Part shown: positions 28,501 through 36,187 of the stretch, in pieces
Layout of the letters: each line of letters opens with the position of its first letter
Numbering within the stretch: the stretch's first letter is position 1
Assembly (NCBI GenBank): GCA_943787725.1
Contig: CALSNM010000014.1
Coordinates: 62,001-126,000 of the forward strand
Length of the DNA stretch: 64,000 bases
Source of the DNA: an uncultured Flavobacteriales bacterium
Lineage (GTDB): Bacteria > Bacteroidota > Bacteroidia > Flavobacteriales_D > Parvicellaceae
Direction of reading: 5' to 3'
Program-made: the position numbers and the translations under genes
The notes under the pieces: model-generated
Database searches by the model: none
What the model was told of the DNA's origin: nothing
The model's input: the letters and a program-made list of their open reading frames with translations, nothing else

Positions 28501-29146
28501 GTCATCAAATCGGGAGGAAGAAAGAACAGGAAAAGTTATTAAAAATGCCTTTCTGTCAATTGCTTCATATCCGAAACACTGGAATTCAAATCAAAAACAT
28601 TTCACAAATCAGCTTCTTGTCAATGTTCAATTAACACAGGTGAGAAAAACATTAATTCCATTTGTTAATCAATCCACAAAAAAGATAGACAAAGGTTTAA
28701 TTCATTCATCGTTGAATTTGTTTAATCGTATCGAAGAACAAATAGATGAGATAAGCTTGGAAAAACTGGGTGTGTTTGAAGCTAAGTTATTATCTGTGTC
28801 CAACACAATAAATGTTGATAATTTGATTAAATCAATAACACAAAAAGTAGATAAAAGTGTCAACAAATATTGTGATAGCTCCGAGGTACTATCAGCGAAG
28901 CAGATAAATGAGTTTGAAAATGATCAATATGATTTAACGCCTTCGAAGATAAATGTGCGGAAAGTTGTGGGGCACTTAATAGAAAACGAGTTGGTTAGTA
29001 AAATAAAGGAGGTGTTTCAGTTGTCGCATAATGCAGTTAATTCTGAAGTTGTCAAAGTTGAAAATGCCCTAAGGTTATTGAAGTTTACATTACAAAACAA
29101 AGAAAATGAAAGCAGCAATTCGAATGAAATAATGCCGAAAAGGTGA
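25550..29146 (+). CDS. SLC12-type cation-chloride cotransporter with long C-terminal extension
   Basis: 1198 residues. The N-terminal ~430 form an APC-fold transporter of the Na-K-Cl/K-Cl cotransporter family: FGGVFTPSILTILGVIMYMR, VGNAGALFTTVAIILLAHI, FFPAVTGFTAGVAMSGDLKD, and GILGAPRILQAMSLDKITP. Residues about 450-735 are the SLC12 cytoplasmic domain (WEPNILLFSGGTAARPH, VEPNTVMMGWARNTKHP, NTHVRILYLNNDNG). Residues about 735-1198 are an additional helical, charged region with no family I recognise. Bacterial members usually end near 730-760. The stop overlaps the GTG start of the next gene (GTGA), implying coupled translation with an ATPase-MscS fusion. Transport direction and ions are not determinable here; chloride with K+ and/or Na+ is inferred. 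Confidence 0.88.
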   Translation: MSQGKKFGAFGGVFTPSILTILGVIMYMRLGMVVGNAGALFTTVAIILLAHIVSVTTGLSVSSVATDKKIKAGGIYYMLSRSLGLPIGGAIGITLFVATALSIALYLIGFGESAMVVLSDYLNIEEITTNHLRIIGSIALLVIVTIAYISTSIAIKSQYFILFAIILSLISIFLGTSEGKGFDTSHVEGSTVGFSTLFGIFFPAVTGFTAGVAMSGDLKDPKKAIPWGTMSAVVVGLLVYIVLSVFIHYSIPQAELINNNNALVQFGLVPGLVIVGIWGATLSSALGGILGAPRILQAMSLDKITPNIFGRGVGNDNEPRNALILTFVIAEAGILIGELNVIAEIVAMFYMAAYMFINLSCFLEQWASPDFRPKFKISLFVPLIGTIATFLLMVQLNLAAALISVAIMALVFIWLTRRQLELGSGDVWQSVWSSVVKIGLKNLGKKSTHKRNWEPNILLFSGGTAARPHLLGFSKSIAGRKGMISNFDLIETPTAEVLFPKHAQAVNDDGYDDSIFHRKQECQNIFEGIEAIASTYGFSGVEPNTVMMGWARNTKHPIGFSQMTKKLGVLDYNVLYLDYDKEKGFGQYKRIDIWWKEINQESDLALQLVRMLLASPDWSNTHVRILYLNNDNGQKLIVEDAVRKRLEALRVDAEVEIVNNELEKKGFYEVVKINSFEADLIVLNIPEIEEGKENTFIENTNAFLDVMGTTLLLKASSHFYDEEGFDPLLEMKYQKEEFASLYIEKTDAVILGLPGYDLLDKKITIIDDKIHALNVAFVNRVYDTWFDVWSSYIGLFNERLKAENNPSVEKALEIEQKLLEDIVDNRIGKVTTAISLGIESHVKAVRKLVELSPTTIERIYTQEELKPNPKDSPKLVRLKKKYLRKKKQNIRFAKIVQHHFENSYLYQFKTKLNVLGLSSFIVNKTLKDWSIDNEKADGLNDLKDLLSIQFKKEKGIFLQELNSLGRIFCNSITVDVDKLDVNNLSSNREEERTGKVIKNAFLSIASYPKHWNSNQKHFTNQLLVNVQLTQVRKTLIPFVNQSTKKIDKGLIHSSLNLFNRIEEQIDEISLEKLGVFEAKLLSVSNTINVDNLIKSITQKVDKSVNKYCDSSEVLSAKQINEFENDQYDLTPSKINVRKVVGHLIENELVSKIKEVFQLSHNAVNSEVVKVENALRLLKFTLQNKENESSNSNEIMPKR

Positions 29147-31251
29147 AAGAGAGTATTGCAGAAGCTAAGGAACATTTAGCTACTGTTCAAATAAGATTGA
29201 ACGGGGACATTCAAACAGTTTTAGATTTATTAAAAAAGATGTTAAAGGATGAAATAATTATTTCTAGAGCGGATACTTTGGATGGTATAATTCTGAGGGA
29301 GAAAACCCGAAAGGGAGCAGCAAAATATTTAAATAACATCAAAAGTCGATTTGAAAAGATTAACAATGGGGTAGACAGGCTATTGATTAAAGCACGTGAT
29401 TTATTTGCAATAACAGGTTATCAACACAGAACGAAGTCTGTTCAGAATCCGCACAATAGATTAGCGGATTTTATGGATTCGGTTTCTTTGGCCCCTGCTA
29501 TTGAAAAACAATTACCTTTTTATTACAAACAACTGTTTTTAGGGAAGCATATTGCTCCGGATAAACCATTACAGAATCGTTTATCTGAACTTGAAATGGC
29601 GCGAAAATCAATTGAAAGATTTAAGGCTGGCAGAAATGGAGCAATTTTATTTACAGGAGACCCATTTTCAGGTAAATCTTATTTAATGCATAATGTAGTT
29701 AATGTATATTGTGAGAAAAAAGTATACAACATTGTGGCTCCAATGCACACAATTAACTTCTCGGAAAAATTATTTGATAATTCATTGAACATTGCAACGG
29801 GAATAGAAGGAAGTTACATTCAAATAATGAATGAATTGCCAGAGGGTAGTGTTTTGGTATTTGAAGATCTTGAATTATGGTGGACACGTTCAACAAATGG
29901 AGCTGATTTATTGAATAGAATAATGTCGGTTGTTAAATCTTATGGGCATAAACATTTATTTTTATTTGATTGCAATATCTATTTCTATCAACATATTCGC
30001 CAATATATTGATATTGATTCTAAGCTATTGACAACGATTACAGTTTCGCCGCTTACGACAAATGAAATAAATAGAGCTGTAATGGACAGGCACAGTAGTG
30101 GAGGGGTATCTTTCTTGTGGAAAGGAAAACTTGAAAAAGAGTTAAAGCAGAGAGAACAAAATCAATTATTTAAAAAGCTGACTTCAAATTCAGAAGGAAA
30201 CGTGGGACTTTCTTTTTATATGTGGTTAGCAAATATAAGCTCTATAGATGGCAGCTTACTGGATTTAAAGAAAATGGAATCATTGGAATTACCCAATGTT
30301 CTGTTATCTGATTGGAATCTTATGTTATTGCAAATTCTGTTACATAAGCAAATTGATTTTAATCAATTATGCACAGTCTATCATACCGAAAGTTCTGAAA
30401 GTATTAATACGACGTTGCAAAGTCTTGTAAGGGCTGGAATTGTTTTGAACTCAAACAATTTATTTGAAATCTCTCCATATGCTTTGCCATATTTAATTAA
30501 GTATTTACGTAAACATCCAATTGATAAACTAATGTTGTTTGAATTTCAAGACATAACATTTGGAATGTTTTTCCGCTTAATTAGCGCCGCGGTTTCAATT
30601 TTTATATTCTTTTTCATTGCACAAAAATACCTTGTTCCATGGATTAGAAATGACCGGTTACAAAAGCATTTTCGCTTCTATTTACCACTCGTGAGAAATA
30701 TTGTGTGGATTCTATTTTGTATAGATTTAGTCTATGAAATTTCATTAATCAACCTGTTTGTCTCATTAAGTCTGTTTGGCCTTATAATAGCCTTGTTATG
30801 GCAGTTAGTAAGGGATTTTGTTCAGGGAATTATATTTGGATTTCAAAAAGGAGATATAGTTGGTCAGCGATTAAAAATAAAAGATTATTCCGGTGTTGTT
30901 TCGGCACAAACCGCTACTAAGCTGCATTTGGAAATAGAAAATGGAGAAATCATTCAATTTCCTTATAACCAGGTAACTTCCCAATTAATGTCTAAACCAA
31001 CTGTAGCTGGAAAGCTTAAAAGTTGTAGTTTTTCTGTTGTTCTATCTGGAAAAGTAAATATTGATGCTGCAAAAGATAAATTAACAAGTCATTTACTGAG
31101 TATGCCTTGGGTTATTTCTACCATGAAAATTAAGGTTGAGGTGATTGAAGAGCGCGATGCAAATATTGAGCTTAAAGTTGTTGTTTACACTTCCAGTGAA
31201 AAGTACATTTCTAGAATCAAGCAAGAAATTGCAGAGTTGTTATTTGATTAA
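29143..31251 (+). CDS. P-loop ATPase fused to an MscS-like channel domain
   Basis: 702 residues from a GTG at 29143 overlapping the upstream stop. Residues 1-150 are helical. About 165-345 is an AAA+/STAND-like NTPase: Walker A in FTGDPFSGKSYL, Walker B in SVLVFEDLELWW, a possible sensor strand KHLFLFDCNIYFYQH and a helical lid. About 380-455 looks like a winged helix (FNQLCTVYHTESSESINTTL). From about 470 come three membrane segments (FRLISAAVSIFIFFFIAQKY; LVRNIVWILFCIDLVYEI; LFVSLSLFGLIIALLWQLV). The MscS pore-exit beta domain follows (FVQGIIFGFQKGDIVGQRLK, SGVVSAQTATKLHLEIENG, PYNQV) and a C-terminal alpha/beta part. I infer an ATP-controlled channel working with the coupled cotransporter. 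Confidence 0.8.
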   Translation: MKESIAEAKEHLATVQIRLNGDIQTVLDLLKKMLKDEIIISRADTLDGIILREKTRKGAAKYLNNIKSRFEKINNGVDRLLIKARDLFAITGYQHRTKSVQNPHNRLADFMDSVSLAPAIEKQLPFYYKQLFLGKHIAPDKPLQNRLSELEMARKSIERFKAGRNGAILFTGDPFSGKSYLMHNVVNVYCEKKVYNIVAPMHTINFSEKLFDNSLNIATGIEGSYIQIMNELPEGSVLVFEDLELWWTRSTNGADLLNRIMSVVKSYGHKHLFLFDCNIYFYQHIRQYIDIDSKLLTTITVSPLTTNEINRAVMDRHSSGGVSFLWKGKLEKELKQREQNQLFKKLTSNSEGNVGLSFYMWLANISSIDGSLLDLKKMESLELPNVLLSDWNLMLLQILLHKQIDFNQLCTVYHTESSESINTTLQSLVRAGIVLNSNNLFEISPYALPYLIKYLRKHPIDKLMLFEFQDITFGMFFRLISAAVSIFIFFFIAQKYLVPWIRNDRLQKHFRFYLPLVRNIVWILFCIDLVYEISLINLFVSLSLFGLIIALLWQLVRDFVQGIIFGFQKGDIVGQRLKIKDYSGVVSAQTATKLHLEIENGEIIQFPYNQVTSQLMSKPTVAGKLKSCSFSVVLSGKVNIDAAKDKLTSHLLSMPWVISTMKIKVEVIEERDANIELKVVVYTSSEKYISRIKQEIAELLFD

Positions 31252-31262
31252 TAATGTTTTAG

Positions 31263-31277
31263 ATGTCTGGTAGACAT
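31263..31277 (+). terminator. Short hairpin after the cotransporter/channel pair
   Basis: ATGTCT, loop GGT, AGACAT, followed by GTTTT. The stem is perfect but only six bases, so terminator function is uncertain. It separates the cotransporter/channel unit from the aroC promoter. Confidence 0.3.
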
Positions 31278-31292
31278 GTTTTGGCTTTTGCA

Positions 31293-31323
31293 TTTGAAAC
31301 CAATAAGTAAATAAGTACATTTG
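31293..31323 (+). promoter_or_regulatory. aroC promoter, possibly leaderless
   Basis: TTTG at 31293-31296 and TACATTTG at 31316-31323 are exactly 19 bases apart, a textbook Bacteroidota -33/-7 pair. The aroC ATG starts at 31329, five bases after the -7 box, so the transcript would begin at or within a base or two of the start codon. Confidence 0.7.
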
Positions 31324-31328
31324 TTCGC

Positions 31329-32408
31329 ATGGCAGGAAATTCTTTTGGTAAACTATTTATTTTAACCACATTTGGGGAGTCACATGGTAAGGCTATAGGT
31401 GGTATAATAGATGGATGTCCGTCAAATATAGAATTGAATTTGGAGGCAATTCAAAGAGAATTAGACCGCAGAAAACCGGGTCAGAGTAGAATTGTAACAC
31501 AACGAAAAGAAAGTGATACAGTAGCTTTTTTATCAGGAATTTTTAACGGTAAAACAACGGGTGCTCCAATTGGTTTTACAATTCAAAATGAAAACCAAAA
31601 GAGTAAGGATTATTCCCACTTAGAAAATACATTTAGGCCCTCGCATGCGGATTATACTTATGCCCAAAAGTACGGTACAAGAGATTACAGAGGAGGAGGA
31701 AGAAGTAGCGCAAGAGAGACTGCATGTAGAGTAGTGGCAGGCGCAATTGCCAAGCAAATATTGATTATCAAGGGGATTAGCATAGAAGCCTATGTTTCTT
31801 CAGTAGGAGGCATTTCATTAGATAAATCACATAAAGAATTGGACTTATCCAAAACAGAAGATTCAATTGTTCGATGCCCGGATAAGAAAATTGCGGAACA
31901 AATGATTTCACGAATTGAAGAAGTCCGAAAATCAGGAGATACAATTGGAGGAGTGGTTTCGTTTGTAGCAAAAGGTGTTCCAGTTGGACTTGGAGAACCT
32001 GTTTTTGATAAATTGCATGCAGATTTAGGTAAGGCAATGCTCTCAATTAATGCCGTAAAAGGTTTTGAGTATGGTTCTGGATTTGATGGAGTAAAATTGT
32101 TAGGCTCTGAACACAATGACAGTTTTATAAGCGATGTTGATGGGGTTTCTACTGAAACGAATAATTCAGGAGGCATTCAAGGCGGGATTAGTAATGGAGA
32201 GGAAATATATGGTAATGTTGCATTCAAGCCGGTTGCCACCATAATGCAACAACAGGACTCCGTGGATAAGGAAGGAAAGAAAGTTGAATTAGATGGCAAA
32301 GGTCGCCATGATCCATGCGTTGTTCCAAGAGCAGTGCCGATTGTGGAAGCAATGGCGGCGATAACAGTATTAGATTTTTTATTAAGAAGTAAAGCCACAC
32401 AAGTTTAA
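31329..32408 (+). CDS. aroC: Chorismate synthase
   Basis: 359 residues. It starts [20 protein letters not shown], the first signature; [20 protein letters not shown] and [14 protein letters not shown] is the second; the third is near the end ([20 protein letters not shown]). It makes chorismate from EPSP by anti-elimination of phosphate with reduced flavin, in the cytoplasm. It has its own strong promoter. The symporter gene follows after 12 bases and may share the transcript. Confidence 0.97.
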   Translation: MAGNSFGKLFILTTFGESHGKAIGGIIDGCPSNIELNLEAIQRELDRRKPGQSRIVTQRKESDTVAFLSGIFNGKTTGAPIGFTIQNENQKSKDYSHLENTFRPSHADYTYAQKYGTRDYRGGGRSSARETACRVVAGAIAKQILIIKGISIEAYVSSVGGISLDKSHKELDLSKTEDSIVRCPDKKIAEQMISRIEEVRKSGDTIGGVVSFVAKGVPVGLGEPVFDKLHADLGKAMLSINAVKGFEYGSGFDGVKLLGSEHNDSFISDVDGVSTETNNSGGIQGGISNGEEIYGNVAFKPVATIMQQQDSVDKEGKKVELDGKGRHDPCVVPRAVPIVEAMAAITVLDFLLRSKATQV

Positions 32409-32420
32409 TTTAAATAGAAT

Positions 32421-33875
32421 ATGAGAAAATTAGCATTGCATTGGAAAATTATAATTGCACTTGTTTTAGGAATAATATGGGCTTTTGCTTCAAGTTACCT
32501 AGGTTATTCTGAGTTTACTTTAGATTGGATCGATCCATTTGGAAAAATATTCGTGAACCTCCTTAAAATGATTGCAGTTCCCTTAGTTATGTTTTCCATA
32601 ATGAAAGGTGTAGCAGATTTGAAAGATATTTCTAAATTAGGAAAGCTTGGTGGGAAAACTTTAGGTATTTATGTAGTTACAACTGTATTTGCAGTGACTG
32701 TTGGTTTAGGGTTGGTAAATTTGATTAAGCCGGGCAGTTTCTTGAGCGCGGATCAGCTTATTAAAAACAGAATTCAATATGAATTGTGGTGTGGAGAATC
32801 GGGAACAGAGATAAAAGATGCTAAGGATTACTTGCACGATCCGCAATACGCCTCGTATGTTCTTGCGGCAAAAGCAGATTACAAAATAAGTAAAGATGAA
32901 ATAGCAAATGACAAGAAATTTATGGAACGTACCAAAAATGCGAATGCACAAAAAGATGCACGTCCATTATCCTTTTTGGTAGATTTTGTTCCTCAAAACT
33001 TTTTCCTTTCCTTGACCGATGGTAAATTGATGCTGCAGGTTATTTTCTTTTCTATCTTCTTTGGCGTTTGTTTATTAATGATTCCAATAGGTAAGGGCGG
33101 ACCAGTTTTAGCTGGTATAGATGGCGTTAATGAGGTGTTTTTAAAAATGGTAGATATAATAATGAAATATTCTCCATTCTTTGTTTTTGCTCTTTTAGCT
33201 GGTAAGTTTTCTGAGATGGCAGGGGATGATCCAGCTTCTTTAATAGAAATGTTTAAGAGTTTAGGTATTTATAGCCTTACTGTTCTGCTAGGTTTGTTTT
33301 TCATGATATTTGTTTTGTATCCATTTATCATGAAAATTGTAGTGAAAAAGAAAATGACCTATGCTGGCTTTTTTAAAAGAATTAGCCCTGCTCAATTTTT
33401 AGCATTTTCTACAAGTTCAAGTGCTGCTACGTTGCCTGTTACAATAGATTGTGTTAGAGATCGAATAGGTGTTTCTAAGGAAGTGACAAGTTTTGTTTTA
33501 CCAATAGGAGCCACTGTAAATATGGATGGAACGAGCTTGTATCAAGCGGTTGCAGCAATTTTCTTAGCGCAGTATCACGGAATCGATTTGGACTTAGGAG
33601 CGCAGCTTACAATTATTCTTACGGCAACACTAGCTTCTATCGGATCAGCTGCGGTTCCTAGTGCAGGTTTGGTAATGTTGATGATTGTATTGGGATCTGT
33701 TGGTTTAAATCCAGCCTGGATAGCAATAATTTTGCCGATAGATAGAATATTGGATATGTGCCGAACTGTGGTTAATGTAACGGGTGATGCAACTGTTGCT
33801 ACAATAGTAGCATCCTCAGAAGGAGATCTTAACGTGGTAACAGATGACGAGCTAGAAAAATTGGAAACAGCGTAA
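32421..33875 (+). CDS. Dicarboxylate/amino acid:cation symporter (DAACS, GltP type)
   Basis: 484 residues with the glutamate-transporter-homolog fold: early helices MIAVPLVMFSIMKGVADLKD, hairpin 1 AFSTSSSAATLPVT, transmembrane 7 VNMDGTSLYQAVAAIFLAQ, hairpin 2 SIGSAAVPSAGLVML, and the late substrate-binding helix DRILDMCRTVVNVTGD with Asp and Arg. It couples uptake of glutamate/aspartate or C4-dicarboxylates to Na+ or H+. A long hydrophilic loop (about residues 105-190, rich in Lys and Asp) between helices 3 and 4 is larger than in E. coli GltP, as is usual in Bacteroidota members. The final substrate is undetermined. Confidence 0.92.
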   Translation: MRKLALHWKIIIALVLGIIWAFASSYLGYSEFTLDWIDPFGKIFVNLLKMIAVPLVMFSIMKGVADLKDISKLGKLGGKTLGIYVVTTVFAVTVGLGLVNLIKPGSFLSADQLIKNRIQYELWCGESGTEIKDAKDYLHDPQYASYVLAAKADYKISKDEIANDKKFMERTKNANAQKDARPLSFLVDFVPQNFFLSLTDGKLMLQVIFFSIFFGVCLLMIPIGKGGPVLAGIDGVNEVFLKMVDIIMKYSPFFVFALLAGKFSEMAGDDPASLIEMFKSLGIYSLTVLLGLFFMIFVLYPFIMKIVVKKKMTYAGFFKRISPAQFLAFSTSSSAATLPVTIDCVRDRIGVSKEVTSFVLPIGATVNMDGTSLYQAVAAIFLAQYHGIDLDLGAQLTIILTATLASIGSAAVPSAGLVMLMIVLGSVGLNPAWIAIILPIDRILDMCRTVVNVTGDATVATIVASSEGDLNVVTDDELEKLETA

Positions 33876-33958
33876 CAAATTAGTGATAATGAGTTATGAT
33901 AAAGCACAACATATGGTAGGCTTTTTGTTAAACGATATAAGATCTGCGGCAAATTAAA

Positions 33959-36004
33959 ATGAAATATTCCTATCTGTTTTTATTGATATTGACACTATTA
34001 ACAACTTCGTTCTATGGGGGCAAGATGATGAGGTTGCAGATGGATCCTGCTTGCCTGCAATTCCTACGGATAAAAAAGTGCTGAAACTTTATGAGAAAGG
34101 ATTGGATAGAAAAAAGTACGCCTATAAAGAGCGGATTCGTCATTTTAAAGATGCGTTGGAATTAGATGAAGATTGTTCTGCTTGTATGTGGGAAATAGCG
34201 AAGTTGACATATCGTAGAGCCCAAGCAAATGGTGATAATTTTGAAATACCTCAGAAATACTTTCACATGATTGAAGCTACCTGTCCGGAGTTTCATGCTG
34301 ATATATATTACAATTTAGGAGTTATGTATTATGCCCAAAAAGCAGATTGTATGGCCTCGGAATATTTCGATAAATTTTCAAAATTCCCTTCTGAAGATGA
34401 AAAAAGATTGTCTAGAAAATATGCCAAGCAATTGGAAGATATTAATGAGATTAAATACGAAATAGATTTTTATTGCAATTACTTTAAAGACAAAAAACCA
34501 TTTTCTCCAAAAGTTGTGGAAAATGTCTCTACAGCATCACGTCATGAATATTTACCTATGATTTCTGCTGATAATGAAATTCTCTTTATACTGCAGAGTT
34601 TGATCAAAAGTTCAAGGGAGATGTTATGGTGCAAAAAGTGCAAGAATTTACAATGAGTAATCGATCGGAGGCCAATTTACTATTTGGAGCAGGGATTAAA
34701 ATGCCAAAGCCTTTTAATGTAGGTCCTAGATACGGAGGCGCAACCATTTCATTGAATAATAAAAATCTATTTATCTGTTCATGTATCAAACAAGCAGGAA
34801 TTTTCAATTGCGATATTTTTAGCACAAAGTATGAGGTTGTTGAGGTGGACGGAAAAGAAAAACGTGTTTGGTCTGAATTAAAAAATTTAGGTCCTAATAT
34901 TAATGGGCCAGATACATGGGAAGCTCAACCATCATTGAGTGCAGATGGTAAAACCTTATATTTTGCATCGGCTAGGGCTGAAAGTATTCAGCAAAGTATT
35001 GATATTTATTATTCCGAAAAACAACCGGATGGTTCTTGGGGTAAAGCTATTAATTGTGGACGTCCAATTAATACAATAGGCAACGATAAAGCTCCTTTTA
35101 TGCACTCTGATAGTAAAACCTTATACTTTGTTTCTCAATGTTCTCAAGAGCGATTAGGCGCAGGCGGTTACGATTTGTTTTATACGCGACAAAATGATGA
35201 TGGTACTTGGGAAATGCCAAAAAATATGGGTTACCCTATTAATACTGAAGGAGATGAAGAGGGATCATTGTAAGTGCTGATGGAGAGCAAGGCTATATTT
35301 CTTCTGATGGTATAAAAGGAGGAATAGGCAAGAAGGACATCTTTTCTTTTAATTTACCAGAAGAAGCTAAGCCAGATAAAATAATAATTATGAAAGGAAA
35401 AGTAGATGCGGAAAATATTGAAGAAATTAAAGACGCGAAATTAAAAGTGCGCTATCAATCTGGAAAGCTTGTAGAACAGGAAATTTCAATTAGCGATGAA
35501 GGCGATTATGTGGCTGTAGCAAATGTTGGATCTGGAAAAGAGGATGTTCTTATTGAAATTGAAAAAGAAGGAAGTGCCTATGAATCAAAGTTGATAAAAA
35601 AGGAAGAAACAGATAATACTTTTATTAAAGAACAAGGAATAGCGATTAAAGAAGTTAAAAAAGGAAGTATGCATACGATTAATGATATTTTATTTGCTTC
35701 CAATTCATCCGAGATTTCTGCTGCTTCTAAACTTGTATTGCAGGGTTTTGCTAGTTGGTTAAAGCAAAATCCAGATATTAACATTGAAATTCAGGGACAT
35801 ACAGATGATGTTGGTAATAGTACTGACAACCTTGCTTTGTCTCAGGATAGAGCTTATTCAGTAATGGAATACCTTTCAGTCGATGGAGGAGTAAAAGCCT
35901 CTAGAATCAAGTTTAAAGGCTATGGAGAAACAAAACCTATAGTACCTAATGATTCTCCTAGTAATCGCAACAAGAATCGTAGAACGGACTTTTTAATATT
36001 ATAG
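33959..36004 (+). pseudogene. PorE-like TPR/propeller/OmpA protein with three frameshifts
   Basis: Read through its breaks this is a paralog of the intact protein at 39238. ATG at 33959 begins a signal peptide ending TSFYGQDDE only if a GGGGG run at 34016-34020 is read as GGG; TPR-like helices follow from 34051 (YKERIRHFKDALELDEDCSA). A missing T near 34589 shifts the frame before a PD40 propeller (SLSADGKTLYFASARAES, GGYDLFYTRQNDDG). A third shift near 35270 precedes a carboxypeptidase-regulatory-like stretch and an OmpA domain (IEIQGHTDDVGNSTDNLALS, RNKNRRTDFLIL). Such proteins anchor T9SS components to peptidoglycan. As given it cannot make one polypeptide. Confidence 0.8.
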
Positions 36005-36006
36005 GG

Positions 36007-36187
36007 CTAATACTGAAGTTTTATCAAATTTATCAAATTATGATCAGCACAATTAACTTCTTGTAAGTTTGGCGTAGATGCTGATATTGATGGCAATTTA
36101 TTCCAACTTAGACCGGAAGTGGAATTATTGGACAATGTTCCAATACTTTTAAACTTTGGTTTGAAGATTAGAGTGTAGATAAAGTAA
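36007..36187 (-). pseudogene. Possible leucine-rich-repeat remnant
   Basis: On the minus strand, between the PorE-like gene and the phosphatase gene, one frame reads GTLSNNSTSGLSWNKLPSIS and then NLQEVNCADHNLINLIKL before a stop. The spacing of Leu and Asn resembles LRRs of T9SS surface proteins. It is only about 55 residues and could be chance. Confidence 0.25.

Noticed and set aside
29120-29150. Programmed frameshift fusing the cotransporter with the ATPase-channel
   Set aside because: There is no slippery heptamer at the overlap, a stop precedes the second frame closely (29125-29127), and GTGA overlap is explained by translational coupling.
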